This document shows positions 34,430 to 43,332 of a stretch of 64,000 bases of DNA, piece by piece. The stretch spans positions 2,170,001 through 2,234,000 of the forward strand of contig OZ219783.1 in the NCBI GenBank assembly GCA_964291305.2, written 5' to 3'. Below the pieces are notes generated by a model, which was given only the letters and a program-made list of their open reading frames with translations, ran no database searches and was not told the DNA's origin. Numbering within the stretch: position 1 is the stretch's first letter; every line of letters starts with the position of its first letter. The position numbers and the translations under genes are program-made. Source of the DNA: VXNF01 sp964291305 (GTDB taxonomy: Bacteria > Actinomycetota > Acidimicrobiia > Acidimicrobiales > CATQHL01).

Positions 34430-34786
34430 TCAGTCCGACTCGGCTTCCCAATCGTGGTAGGTGATCCGCTCGGCGATGGAATCCCGCGTCACCTTGATGC
34501 GCACGTTGTCGGCCACATCCACGAACACCGTCTGCTCGTCGAAGCTGCTGATCCGACCGTATACCCCACTGGACATCAGCACCTCGTCGCCTACTTCCAG
34601 CTTTGAGAGCATTTCTCGGCGTTTCTTGGCCCGCTTCTGCTGGGGTCGTAGCAACACCAGCCAGAGCAGCGCCATGATGATTATCAGCGGCAGGAAGCCG
34701 GTGAGCCCGCTGCCGCCGCCGTCTTCGGTACTCGTGGTACAGGCCTGCGCGACAAGCAGGACCAGAAGGAATAGAAAGCTGCGCAC
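34430..34786 (-). CDS. yajC: Preprotein translocase accessory subunit YajC
   Basis: A 118-residue protein with a short N-terminal hydrophobic segment ending AQAC (a signal or imperfect lipobox), a second membrane helix (FLPLIIIMALLWLVLLRP) and the family hallmark 'LLRPQQKRAKKRREMLSKL' followed by 'GDEVLMSSGVYGRI'. YajC associates with SecDF. I chose GTG 34786; the frame remains open to 34942 but those residues are unlike the family. It is followed after 92 bp by secD and preceded by tgt, as in many bacteria. Confidence 0.92.
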   Translation of the reverse strand: MRSFLFLLVLLVAQACTTSTEDGGGSGLTGFLPLIIIMALLWLVLLRPQQKRAKKRREMLSKLEVGDEVLMSSGVYGRISSFDEQTVFVDVADNVRIKVTRDSIAERITYHDWEAESD

Positions 34787-34907
34787 GTCACCCGCCTTGT
34801 GGTTAGGTTTTGGTCGCGTCGACGCCGGAGACAACCGGGCGCGGTGTCCTAGGCTAGCCCGTAGTGGTTCGTCTGACGATACGAGCCGCTGCAGCTGCTG
34901 GCCAGCC

Positions 34908-36011
34908 TTAGCTCTGCCAGACGGCGCGCACTTCAGTTGCATGCTGCTCGAAGCGGCCCTCGGCGATACAACGGCGGGTTGTGTTCATGAAGTTGAACAG
35001 CCAGGCCAGGTTGTGCAGGCTGAGGATCCGGCTAGCCGCGGTCTCGCCGACTGAAAGCAGGTGGCGTAGGTAGGCCCGCGACCAGCGGCCCGCCGGGTCG
35101 TTTGGCAGCGCTGGATCTAACGGCCCGTCGTCGCGGGCGAAGCGAGCGTTGGTGAGGTTCAGGCGACCCTCAGATGTCAAGGCGGTGCCGTGGCGAGCTA
35201 GGCGGGTCGGCAGGACACAGTCGAACATGTCTACCCCGCAAGCGACGGCTTCCAGGATGCTCAAGGGGTCACCCACCCCCATTAGGTAGCGGGGCAGGTC
35301 GGCGGGTAGCGCCTCAGCGGTGGCCTGCAGCGGCTCTAGCCGCTCGTGGCGCTGCTCACCCACCGACAGCCCACCGATGGCATAGCCGTCAAATCCGATC
35401 TCAACAGTCCGAGCCGCGCTGGCTAGGCGCAGATCCACCTCGAGGCCGCCCTGCACGATACCGAACTGCGCCTGGGCGGGCGGCTCTAGCGAACCGAAGG
35501 CGGCGCGGGCGCGAGTCGCCCAGGCTGCGGTGCGCTCAACTGCAGCCTGCACGACAGACCGCGGCGAGGGCAGCGGCGGGCACACATCCAACACCATGGC
35601 AATATCCGAGCCCAGCAGCACTTGCACTTCGGCAGCCCGCTCGGGGGTAAGCCGGTGGGTACTGCCGTCGTAGGTGGACCGGAAGGTGGCTCCCGCGTCG
35701 TCCAGTTTGGGCTCCAAGCTCATGACCTGGTAGCCGCCGGAGTCGGTGAGAATGTGCCCCGACCAGCCCATGAACCGGTGCAGGCCGCCGCGCTCAGCGA
35801 TCAGTTCAGCGCCTGGGCGCAGCATCAGGTGATAGGTGTTAGCCAACACCACGTCGGCTCCTATGTCCTCTAGATCGGTGCTGGTGAGCGTGCGCACGGC
35901 CCCGCGGGTACCTACCGGCATGAACGTCGGCGTGGCGAAGGATCCTCGCGGTGTGTGGACCCGTCCGGCGCGAGCCCGACCGCAGCGGGCGGTCTCGTGA
36001 AAGCTCAGCAT
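34908..36011 (-). CDS. tgt: tRNA-guanine transglycosylase lacking the zinc-site cysteines
   Basis: A 367-residue Tgt. 'GTRGAVRTL', 'ANTYHLMLRPG', 'TDSGGYQVMSL' (substrate pocket Asp) and 'CGVDMFDCVLPTRLARHGTA' (nucleophile Asp) are all present, so catalysis should be possible. The enzyme exchanges guanine-34 for preQ1 in tRNAs with GUN anticodons. The usual zinc motif CxCx2C...H is gone: the aligned residues read L-P-N-D-P-A in 'LDPALPNDPAGRWSRAYLRHL', although the motif's His persists (SLHNLAWLF). I checked this on the DNA. It lies 37 bp after queA, which encodes the next step of the pathway. Confidence 0.94.
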   Translation of the reverse strand: MLSFHETARCGRARAGRVHTPRGSFATPTFMPVGTRGAVRTLTSTDLEDIGADVVLANTYHLMLRPGAELIAERGGLHRFMGWSGHILTDSGGYQVMSLEPKLDDAGATFRSTYDGSTHRLTPERAAEVQVLLGSDIAMVLDVCPPLPSPRSVVQAAVERTAAWATRARAAFGSLEPPAQAQFGIVQGGLEVDLRLASAARTVEIGFDGYAIGGLSVGEQRHERLEPLQATAEALPADLPRYLMGVGDPLSILEAVACGVDMFDCVLPTRLARHGTALTSEGRLNLTNARFARDDGPLDPALPNDPAGRWSRAYLRHLLSVGETAASRILSLHNLAWLFNFMNTTRRCIAEGRFEQHATEVRAVWQS

Positions 36012-36048
36012 CGCTAAAACCTCAGCAGTACTACCTCAGTACCCAATC

Positions 36049-37047
36049 TCAGAGCCTGTTTACCAGCATGGCGTCACCAAAAGAACCAAACCGGTAGCCC
36101 GACTCCAGGGCAATCTCATAGAGGTAGCGCCAGCGCTGGCCCACGAACGCCGCCAAGAGGCTCAGCAGCGAAGAACGAGGCATGTGGAAGTTGGTGAGCA
36201 GTACGTCACTGACCTCGAAGGTGTAGCCAGGCCGGATGAATAAATCGCTGGATCCGCTCAGCTCGCCACATGCCGCCGCAGTCTCCAGGGCTCGCACCAC
36301 CGTTGTGCCAACCGCCACCACCCGGTTGGCCCGAGCACAGGCCGCCCAGGTTGCAGGCGGAATCTCGTAGCGCTCGCAGTGCATCACGTGATCTTCGAGC
36401 CGCTCGGCAGTAATAGGGCGGAAGGTAGCGACACCAATTCCCAGATCTAGCGGTGCCACGGTGATATCCGCCGCGGCAAGATCCGCCAACACTTGCTGGC
36501 TCAGATGCAGACCCGCGGTGGGGGCCGCCGCCGAACTGGGGCGCCGGGCATAGACAGTCTGGTAGCGCCCGGCGTTTACCGGGCGGTGGATGTAGGGCGG
36601 CAAAGGCACCTCGCCGAGTTCTTCTAGCAGTTCCAAGATGCTCCGATGAGCCAAAGCGGTTACCTGGCGCCGGCCATCGGGGTCGGCGTCCTCGACTTGC
36701 AGCACTTCCCGCCCGGCGCCGTCTAAAAGCATGGTCCCCGGAGGCACCCGACGGCCGGGACGCACCAGGGCTTCGGCCCGAAGTTGCGGACCCGGGGTAG
36801 TCACTAACACCTCCACCTGTCCCCCTGTCGACTTGCGCAGCCGCAGACGGGCCGCGGCCACGCGGCTGTCGTTGACCACCGCCACGTCGCCGGCGCACAG
36901 CAGATCGGGAAGATCCCGCACCCTGCAATGCCGCACCTCGTCGCCGTTAGCCCCGTCGACCAGCAGCCGGGCATCGTGGCGAGGCTCGACGGGTTCCTGT
37001 GCTACCGACTCTGGTGGCAGCGGGTAGTCAAGTTTGCCAGTTCGCAT
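36049..37047 (-). CDS. queA: S-adenosylmethionine:tRNA ribosyltransferase-isomerase
   Basis: A 332-residue QueA. Typical stretches are 'YPLPPESVAQEPVEPRHDARL', 'DVAVVNDSRVAAARL', 'GEVPLPPYIHR', 'YQTVYARRPSSAAAPTAGLH' and 'TNFHMPRSSLLSL'. It moves the ribosyl part of SAM onto preQ1 in tRNA to make epoxyqueuosine. Its ATG shares one base with the ruvB stop (TGATG), so translation is coupled. tgt follows, giving the expected queA-tgt pair. Confidence 0.95.
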   Translation of the reverse strand: MRTGKLDYPLPPESVAQEPVEPRHDARLLVDGANGDEVRHCRVRDLPDLLCAGDVAVVNDSRVAAARLRLRKSTGGQVEVLVTTPGPQLRAEALVRPGRRVPPGTMLLDGAGREVLQVEDADPDGRRQVTALAHRSILELLEELGEVPLPPYIHRPVNAGRYQTVYARRPSSAAAPTAGLHLSQQVLADLAAADITVAPLDLGIGVATFRPITAERLEDHVMHCERYEIPPATWAACARANRVVAVGTTVVRALETAAACGELSGSSDLFIRPGYTFEVSDVLLTNFHMPRSSLLSLLAAFVGQRWRYLYEIALESGYRFGSFGDAMLVNRL

Positions 37048-38138
37048 CAGTCGAACAGGCCAGGGGGCCTCTCTGGTTGGGTTCTCGGATCCTCCGCGGC
37101 GTCACTGAACCCTCCAGCGGGAGGCTGCTCGCTGGGCGGCTCCAGCCCTAGGTGCTCCCAGGCTGCCGGCATGGCCACGCGACCCCGCGGGGTACGCATT
37201 ATCAGCCCCTGGGTAATCAGGAACGGCTCGTACACCTCCTCCAGGGTCTCGGGCGGTTCGCTGACACTGATAGCCAGCGTGGAGAGTCCAACAGGTCCCC
37301 CAGCGAAACTCTGGCAGAGGGCTTCTAGCACTGCCCGGTCCTGGCGATCCAGCCCTCGCTCATCTACACCAAAGACCTTCAGCGCTGCTTTGGCGGTTTC
37401 CTCGTTGATCCTGCCATCGCCCTCAACTTGGGCGAAGTCCCGCACTAGGCGTAGCAAGCGGTTGGCGATCCGAGGCGTGCCACGAGCTCGTCGGGAGATC
37501 TCTGCGGCGGCACCTGATGTGATGTCCACCCCCAGGATCCCAGCTGAACGCACCACAATCTGTTGGAGTTCACTGGGAGGGTAGAAGTCCAGCCGAGCTG
37601 TGAAACCAAAACGGTCGCGCAGTGGGCCAGTAATCATAGAGACCCGAGTTGTGGCGCCGATCAGGGTAAAACGAGGCAGGGCGAGGGGGATCGAACGGGC
37701 GGCCGGCCCTTTGCCCAGCACGATGTCTACCCTGAAGTCCTCCATCGCGGGGTAGAGGACCTCCTCCACAGCTCGGTTCAGCCGGTGAATCTCGTCGATA
37801 AAAAGTATGTCGCCTTCGCCGAGTTTGGTCAGGATCGCTGCTAGGTCGCCCGCCCGCTCCAACGCCGGACCCGAGGTGGTCTGCTGCACCACTCCCATCT
37901 CTGTAGCCACAATCCCGGCCAGGGTGGTCTTGCCTAAACCCGGCGGACCAGCGAACAAAAGATGCTCGGTGGTCTGAGCCCGTTTGCGGGCGGCACCGCA
38001 GATGATGCCGAGATGACGCTTCAACTCGGTCTGACCCACGAAGTCCGCTAGCCGCGACGGCCGGATACCCAACTGGTCGGCATCCTCTTGGTGCCGCTCG
38101 GCAGCGTCAGCTTCGGCCGCTAGCACCTCGGTCCGCAT
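37047..38138 (-). CDS. ruvB: Holliday junction branch migration helicase RuvB
   Basis: A 363-residue AAA+ motor. 'RPSRLADFVGQ' starts the core, GPPGLGKTTLA is Walker A, DEIHRLN is Walker B, GATTR is sensor 1, and the C-terminal winged helix ends 'LIMRTPRGRVAMPAAWEHLG'. RuvB hexamers drive branch migration with RuvA. It follows ruvA after 12 bp. The C-terminal tail is longer than usual and Pro-rich. Confidence 0.97.
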   Translation of the reverse strand: MRTEVLAAEADAAERHQEDADQLGIRPSRLADFVGQTELKRHLGIICGAARKRAQTTEHLLFAGPPGLGKTTLAGIVATEMGVVQQTTSGPALERAGDLAAILTKLGEGDILFIDEIHRLNRAVEEVLYPAMEDFRVDIVLGKGPAARSIPLALPRFTLIGATTRVSMITGPLRDRFGFTARLDFYPPSELQQIVVRSAGILGVDITSGAAAEISRRARGTPRIANRLLRLVRDFAQVEGDGRINEETAKAALKVFGVDERGLDRQDRAVLEALCQSFAGGPVGLSTLAISVSEPPETLEEVYEPFLITQGLIMRTPRGRVAMPAAWEHLGLEPPSEQPPAGGFSDAAEDPRTQPERPPGLFD

Positions 38139-38150
38139 CGCCTGGTCCTG

Positions 38151-38750
38151 CTAACGGGAGCCGGTCAACCGCGCTAGAGCCTGGCGCAGCAGCTCCGAAA
38201 CATCGCCTTGTGTTGGCAGGCCTGCCAGCGTGCGATTTACCTCATCGTCGCGATACCCCAACTGGCCCAGTGCTGCCCGCAAGTCGCGGTGGACATCCCC
38301 GGCGGACTCCTCGCCGCCGGCTGGCGCAGCGGTAGCGGCAAACTCTGATACCCCTAGACGGGCCTGAAGCTCAACTAGCAGCCGTTGCGCAGTCTTGGCT
38401 CCGACGCCGGGCACCATACAGAGCGCATCAATGTCGCCGTTTGCCAGAACCTGCTGCAGCGCTAGGGGGTCGTGGGTGGCGAGAATGGACAGCGCCAGAC
38501 TGGGCCCCACGCGGTTGGCGCCCAGGATTGCCTCGAAGCAGCGCAACTCGGTAGGTGTCGAGAAGCCATACAGCGTCTCAGCGTCCTCGCGCAGATGGTG
38601 ATGCACGAATAGCCTCACCTCGCTGCCCAGTTGGCCAACGGTACGTAGCGTGGCCTCCCCCACTGTGACCCGGTAGCCGATACCACTCACCTCCACGAGC
38701 AGCTCGCTGAGGTGGCGATCCAGCAGACGACCACGAAGCGAGCCGATCAC
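38151..38750 (-). CDS. ruvA: Holliday junction DNA-binding protein RuvA
   Basis: A 199-residue protein beginning VIGSLRGRLLDRHLSELLVEVSGIGYRV, the RuvA OB-fold start; helix-hairpin-helix 'LCMVPGVGAKTAQRLLVEL' lies in the middle, and a C-terminal domain for RuvB contact follows. The GTG at 38750 overlaps the ruvC stop (GTGA), which fixes the start better than the longer open frame to 38798. Confidence 0.96.
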   Translation of the reverse strand: MIGSLRGRLLDRHLSELLVEVSGIGYRVTVGEATLRTVGQLGSEVRLFVHHHLREDAETLYGFSTPTELRCFEAILGANRVGPSLALSILATHDPLALQQVLANGDIDALCMVPGVGAKTAQRLLVELQARLGVSEFAATAAPAGGEESAGDVHRDLRAALGQLGYRDDEVNRTLAGLPTQGDVSELLRQALARLTGSR

Positions 38751-39241
38751 CGCGCCGCTTGGAACTTGGCCGAGAATGGTGAGCGCGCCAGGTGGCACAG
38801 CGCCACCGCGGCAGCATCGGAGACATCGGCGGGGCGCAACGGCTCGGCTAGGCCCAGCAGCATCTGCACCATCTGTGTCACCTGCTCCTTCGTGGCCGCT
38901 CCGTCCCCGCAGACAGCCTGTTTGACTTGGTTGGGCGAGTATTCCACCACCTCGCAGCTAGCGGCCACCGCTTCGGCCATTATCACACCGGCAGCCTGCC
39001 CCACAGCCATCGCCGTGCGCACATTGACCTGAAAGAGCACTCGCTCCAGCGCCACCACTGCCGGGGTCAGTTCAGCTAGCAGACCTCGGACTTCAAGCTG
39101 TAGCGTCGCCAGGCGCTGAGGAACTGGCTCGCCCGGAGTGGTAGTGAGCACACCAGCGGCCAGCGCCCGGGGGGTGGAACTCCCCGCCAGGCAACTGTAA
39201 CCACAGCGCGAAAGTCCGGGATCTATACCAAGAACAAACAC
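38747..39241 (-). CDS. ruvC: Holliday junction resolvase RuvC
   Basis: A 164-residue RNase-H-fold nuclease. 'LGIDPGLSRCGYS' holds the first catalytic Asp, 'VVALERVLFQVN' the Glu, and 'ADVSDAAAVALCH' the C-terminal Asp pair. It cuts Holliday junctions after RuvAB branch migration. The start is taken as GTG 39241, where relatives begin; the frame is open further up but overlaps yebC's coding end. It follows yebC by 10 bp and overlaps ruvA by 4 bp. Confidence 0.95.
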   Translation of the reverse strand: MFVLGIDPGLSRCGYSCLAGSSTPRALAAGVLTTTPGEPVPQRLATLQLEVRGLLAELTPAVVALERVLFQVNVRTAMAVGQAAGVIMAEAVAASCEVVEYSPNQVKQAVCGDGAATKEQVTQMVQMLLGLAEPLRPADVSDAAAVALCHLARSPFSAKFQAAR

Positions 39242-39251
39242 TCGTATGAGA

Positions 39252-40007
39252 CTAGACCGCTGCCGCCGCTTGCTCGAGGATTTCGTCAGAGATATCGAAG
39301 TTGGCGAACACGTCCTGCACATCGTCGTGATCGTCTAGTTCGCCGAAAAGCCTTAGCACTGCCCGGGCCTGCTCCGACGATGCAACAGGCACTACCTGCG
39401 TAGGCAGCATGGTGGATTCGGCGCTTTCTACTTCAATGTCGGCCTCGGCTAGGGCTGCGTTCAGTTGAGCTAAGTCGCTCGGCGGGCAGGTGACTCGCCA
39501 GCTGTCACCCTCATCGAGGATGTCCTCAGCGCCAGCCTCTAAGGCTGCCAACATCAACTGCTCCTCATCTACCGAGCGCGACACCGAGATAACCCCGCTG
39601 CGGCGGAACTGCCAAGCAACTGCACCCGGCTCGGCCAGCGACCCGCCGTGGCTGCGAAACAGGGCTCTAACTTCCGAACTTGTGCGGTTGCGGTTGTCGG
39701 TCAGCACTTCCACCAACAGGGCTACACCGGCTTGGGCGTAGCCCTCGTAGGTAACCGGCTCGTAGGCGACCCCCTCCAGCTCCCCCGTCCCGCGTTTGAT
39801 GGCCCGCTCGATGGTCTCCAGCGGCACTGAGGCGTCGCGCGCCTTCTGGTACATGGTTCGCAGCGTGGGGTTGGCGTCCAGATCGCCGCCGCCGGCACGG
39901 GCAGCTACCTCTACCTGCCGGATGAGGCGAGCAAAGAGCTTCCCCCGGCGCTTATCAGCGGCGCCCTTGCGGTGTTTGATGGTGGCCCATTTGGAGTGGC
40001 CAGACAC
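39252..40007 (-). CDS. yebC: YebC/PmpR-family protein
   Basis: A 251-residue protein with 'SGHSKWATIKHRKGAADKRRGKLF' at its start, the unmistakable YebC opening, and 'YEGYAQAGVALLVEVLTDNRNRT' in the middle. YebC proteins were described as transcription regulators; newer work ties members to translation of proline-rich stretches. The GTG start at 40007 shares a base with the pdxT stop (TAGTG), with GAGGAGAG upstream. It lies between pdxT and ruvC as in mycobacteria. Confidence 0.95.
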   Translation of the reverse strand: MSGHSKWATIKHRKGAADKRRGKLFARLIRQVEVAARAGGGDLDANPTLRTMYQKARDASVPLETIERAIKRGTGELEGVAYEPVTYEGYAQAGVALLVEVLTDNRNRTSSEVRALFRSHGGSLAEPGAVAWQFRRSGVISVSRSVDEEQLMLAALEAGAEDILDEGDSWRVTCPPSDLAQLNAALAEADIEVESAESTMLPTQVVPVASSEQARAVLRLFGELDDHDDVQDVFANFDISDEILEQAAAAV

Positions 40008-40579
40008 TACGAACTCTCCTCGCAGAACAACTGGTGCAGGCGCAGATCGCCCGACAACTCGGGATGGAAAGTACAGCCCCAGGCGTGACCCTGCCGGCAC
40101 AGAACCGGATGGCCGTCCAAGCTGGCAAGGACTTGAACACCGGCTCCGACGTTTTCCACAATCGGCGAACGGATAAAGATCGCCGTCATAGGCGGCGGGC
40201 CGAGAGCAGCCACCGCCAGCGGGGCCTCGAAAGACTCGGTCTGGGGTCCGTAGGCGTTGCGGCGAGCTCGGATGTCCAAAGCGCCGAAGCAGCGCTGATC
40301 GGCGCGCCCGTCACTGATCTCAGCCGCTAGCAGCAGCAGCCCGGCGCAGGTGCCCAGCACTGGCATGCCAGCAGCCAGGCGCTTGCCCAAGGGCTCGGCG
40401 AGACCGGCAGCATCCAGCATCATCGACATCGTCGTGGATTCGCCGCCGGGCAGGATTAGGCGGTCTACGCCGTCTAGCTCGCCGGGACGTCGCACCGCTA
40501 CAGCGCTTACCCCAATCTGACCTAGCGCGGTGAGGTGAAGATCAGCGGCGCCCTGCAGCGCCAGCACGCCGACGGACAC
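40007..40579 (-). CDS. pdxT: Pyridoxal 5'-phosphate synthase glutaminase subunit
   Basis: A 190-residue class I glutamine amidotransferase: 'VGVLALQGAADLHL' at the start, 'LILPGGESTTMSMML', the nucleophile Cys in 'GTCAGLLLLA', and His/Glu in 'FHPELSGD'. It supplies ammonia to PdxS. The start is GTG 40579 with GAGAGGA about 5 bases before it. It follows pdxS by 10 bp. Confidence 0.96.
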   Translation of the reverse strand: MSVGVLALQGAADLHLTALGQIGVSAVAVRRPGELDGVDRLILPGGESTTMSMMLDAAGLAEPLGKRLAAGMPVLGTCAGLLLLAAEISDGRADQRCFGALDIRARRNAYGPQTESFEAPLAVAALGPPPMTAIFIRSPIVENVGAGVQVLASLDGHPVLCRQGHAWGCTFHPELSGDLRLHQLFCEESS

Positions 40580-40589
40580 CGGCGTCCTC

Positions 40590-41528
40590 TCACCAACCCC
40601 GCTCGGCCAGCCGAGTCTCCAGGCCACCGAGTTCTAGACCCGGCATTGCTTCGCCCAACCCGCGGCTGACCTTCAACAGGATGGCGGGATCGTCGAAGTT
40701 GGTGGTCGCCTCTACGACCGCCTTTGCTCGAGCCGACGGATTGTCACTCTTGAAGATGCCCGAGCCCACGAATACGGCCTCTGCCCCCAGTTGCATGACC
40801 AACGAGGCGTCAGCAGGCGTGGCCACGCCGCCGGCGCAGAACAGCGGCACGGGCAGGCGGCCAGTCTCGGAAATCTGGCGTACCAGCGCCACCGGCGCTT
40901 GCAGCCGCTTAGCCCAGTCGTACAACTCAGCGCCGTCAGCGGTGGTGATCCGGCGGATGTCGCCGGTGATGGAGCGCAGGTGGCGCACCGCCTCGATGAT
41001 GTTGCCCGTCCCGGCTTCACCCTTGGAACGGATCATGGCTGCGCCTTCGGAGATCCGCCTGAGGGCTTCGCCGAGGTTGGTAGCGCCGCACACGAAGGGC
41101 ACCGTGAACTGCCACTTGTCGATGTGGTGGGCCTCGTCGGCAGGCGTCAGCACCTCGCTCTCGTCGATGTAGTCCACGCCGAGGGCCTCTAGCACTTGCG
41201 CTTCGGCAAAGTGGCCGATGCGAGCCTTGGCCATGACTGGAATGGTGACCGCCTCAACAATGGATTCGATGATCTCCGGGGGGCTCATGCGCGCCACGCC
41301 GCCATCGCGGCGAATGTCTGCCGGTACCCGCTCCAGCGCCATGACCGCCACCGCCCCAGCGTCCTCAGCGATACGAGCGTGCTCGGAAGTGACAACATCC
41401 ATGATGACGCCGCGCCTTAGCATCTCGGCGAGACCGCGCTTGACACGCATGGTGCCCTGCGCACGCTCCTGCGGCGGCTCGGCTAGATGGGTGGAAGCTT
41501 CGGCGGGATCGATGGCTGCAGAGGTCAT
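40590..41528 (-). CDS. pdxS: Pyridoxal 5'-phosphate synthase lyase subunit
   Basis: A 312-residue TIM-barrel enzyme. 'VKRGLAEMLRRGVIMDVV', 'AVMALERVPADIRRDGGVARM', 'PVMAKARIGHFAEAQVLEALGVDYIDESEVLTPAD' and 'GTGNIIEAVRHLR' are nearly invariant in PdxS. It joins ribose 5-phosphate, glyceraldehyde 3-phosphate and ammonia into PLP. PLP is needed by MetY in this window. I chose ATG 41528, as upstream residues do not match relatives. Confidence 0.97.
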   Translation of the reverse strand: MTSAAIDPAEASTHLAEPPQERAQGTMRVKRGLAEMLRRGVIMDVVTSEHARIAEDAGAVAVMALERVPADIRRDGGVARMSPPEIIESIVEAVTIPVMAKARIGHFAEAQVLEALGVDYIDESEVLTPADEAHHIDKWQFTVPFVCGATNLGEALRRISEGAAMIRSKGEAGTGNIIEAVRHLRSITGDIRRITTADGAELYDWAKRLQAPVALVRQISETGRLPVPLFCAGGVATPADASLVMQLGAEAVFVGSGIFKSDNPSARAKAVVEATTNFDDPAILLKVSRGLGEAMPGLELGGLETRLAERGW

Positions 41529-41622
41529 AGGCCAAGTGTATGACCCGCCGCCTCGGTCACGGGCGGCGAGGGACAAGGCTAGGGACAATATGCCGCTGGG
41601 GCAGCGGCGGGTGCCCACCCAC

Positions 41623-42261
41623 TCAGAGGTCGCTCAGGAAGGTGATTCGATCCTCGAGGCGTACTCGCAGACTGCCCGGACCGAGAGCCTCATGCATCCA
41701 GAGGTGGCGTATCGCCGGTGAACGACGGCGCAGCCCCGCGGCACTCTCACCCATGCGCGCCAGCGCGCCCATCAAGCCCGGCGGAAACCGGGTCAGCTTC
41801 GCCGCGCTGACATCAACTGCCACAACCCGGGCAGCGTCCAGTCGACGTGAAGCCCATACTGCCCCCACCGGGCCGCCTAGCAGCGCCAAAGCACACAGAT
41901 TGGTGTCCCGGCGAGCGGTACCGTCGGCGATACGCGCCAGCAGGTGCGCCAGGGTTCCCTCCAGCTCGGTGGGGGCCATCTGGGCCAGCAAACCAGAGGT
42001 AACAGCAATGGTTGCACTGCGAGGACCTCGCCCGTAGGCCAGTGCGCCGCACGCCTCGTCGTCAATCACCGCCAACTGCGGGACCGACAGACCGGCACCG
42101 AGACACAAAGCCTCTAAATACACCTCTGCGCGTTCGGCTTCTGCTGACGCCGGAGGCCGCGCCCCGGCCAGAGCGGTCACGAGGCGGCCCGCCCCCAAAG
42201 CGCCAGCTGTGAACAGCAATATCAACGCGCCTAGGACTACCAAAACCACGATTAGCGTCAT
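41623..42261 (-). CDS. M48 peptidase-like membrane protein without the zinc motif
   Basis: About 212 residues. One N-terminal membrane helix (LIVVLVVLGALILLFTAGAL) precedes an HtpX/M48-like domain: 'LGAGLSVPQLAVIDDEACGALAYG' and 'ATIAVTSGLLAQM' match the start of M48 peptidases. Where these have HExxH, this protein reads 'LEGTLAHLLARIADG', so both the catalytic Glu and second His are lost. It is therefore probably a non-catalytic relative. The start is ATG 42261, one base shared with the pimA stop (TGATG); a GTG three bases earlier is also possible. It lies between pimA and pdxS. Confidence 0.7.
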   Translation of the reverse strand: MTLIVVLVVLGALILLFTAGALGAGRLVTALAGARPPASAEAERAEVYLEALCLGAGLSVPQLAVIDDEACGALAYGRGPRSATIAVTSGLLAQMAPTELEGTLAHLLARIADGTARRDTNLCALALLGGPVGAVWASRRLDAARVVAVDVSAAKLTRFPPGLMGALARMGESAAGLRRRSPAIRHLWMHEALGPGSLRVRLEDRITFLSDL

Positions 42262-43322
42262 CACTGCAGAACCTCGGAGTAAACGGCCTCATAGCGCTCG
42301 GCCAGGCGATCCATAGAGAACTGCTCTGCTCGTTCGATGCCACGAGCTACTAAGTCACCGGGGGTGGCAAGTACCGACCGGAGCGCGCTGGCCAGGCGCT
42401 CGGCATCTCCGGCGGGCACCAGCGAGGCCTCTATCCCCGGTCGCGCCACCCGGGTGTAGCCCGGAATGTCGCTAGCCACGATGGCCGTCTCGGCAGCCAT
42501 CGCCTCGAGCAAAACCACGCCAAAGGACTCTCCGCGCAACGACGGGGCGCAGAACACATCAGCCCCGCGGAGGTAGCTGATCTTCTCCTCCTCGCTGAGG
42601 CGGCCTAGCCACCTGATGCGACTGTCGCCCGCTGTGCGCCGCTTCAGAGTCTCGGTCTGCGGCCCCTCGCCCCCCACCCAAAGCACCAGATCAGCCGGCA
42701 GGCGCCTCATAGCCGCTAGCAGCACGGCGAGCCCTTTGCGCGGCTCGTGGCGGCCTACAAAGAAGATCGTGGGCCCTTGCGTGGGATGCGGCTTGGTCTG
42801 GCGAAAACGTTCAACCGGCACGCCGTTGAACAGCACTTCGTAGCTACCACCCAAGTGACGGCGAGCCAAGTTAGCAGCCTCAGTTGACACCGCGCCTCGC
42901 CAATCCAAGCGGTTGCAGACCCAGCGCAGCACCGGCGAGACGTTCTCGTAGGCCACCGACCCGCCGGCGGCGTGAAAGGTGGCAACCAGCGGAGCGCGCT
43001 TGGACACCAGCGCTGCCAGAGAGGGGGCGGGCACCAACGGCTCGTGCACGTGCAGCAGATCGAAGCGCTGATCTCGCAGCACGGCGTAGCTGCGCTGAAA
43101 CGCAGGGATGTCGAAGGCGATCGGAGCGAAAGAACCGTTAGCGGCAATAAACAACGAGTTCCCGATCGGGATGATGTCAGGCTCGGGCGGCGGGCCGTCG
43201 CAGGGTCCCAGCAGACTCACCGACACACCCCGCCGCCGGAGAGCGCGTGCCAGGTACAAAGCCTGCATCTGCACACCGCCGGGAAGCGTGAAGCTGTAGG
43301 GGCTGATCATCCCCACGCGCAT
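42261..43322 (-). CDS. pimA: Phosphatidylinositol alpha-mannosyltransferase (GT4)
   Basis: A 353-residue GT-B glycosyltransferase. 'MRVGMISPYSFTLPGGVQ' is the PimA start; 'VGRHEPRKGLAVLL' and 'PSLRGESFGVVLLEAMAAETAIVASD' form the nucleotide-sugar site with the E(x7)E-like motif. It adds the first mannose from GDP-mannose to phosphatidylinositol at the inner face of the membrane. It follows patA directly, in the conserved pgsA-patA-pimA order. A GTG nine bases upstream is an alternative start. Confidence 0.93.
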   Translation of the reverse strand: MRVGMISPYSFTLPGGVQMQALYLARALRRRGVSVSLLGPCDGPPPEPDIIPIGNSLFIAANGSFAPIAFDIPAFQRSYAVLRDQRFDLLHVHEPLVPAPSLAALVSKRAPLVATFHAAGGSVAYENVSPVLRWVCNRLDWRGAVSTEAANLARRHLGGSYEVLFNGVPVERFRQTKPHPTQGPTIFFVGRHEPRKGLAVLLAAMRRLPADLVLWVGGEGPQTETLKRRTAGDSRIRWLGRLSEEEKISYLRGADVFCAPSLRGESFGVVLLEAMAAETAIVASDIPGYTRVARPGIEASLVPAGDAERLASALRSVLATPGDLVARGIERAEQFSMDRLAERYEAVYSEVLQ

Positions 43323-43332
43323 GGAGTTCACG

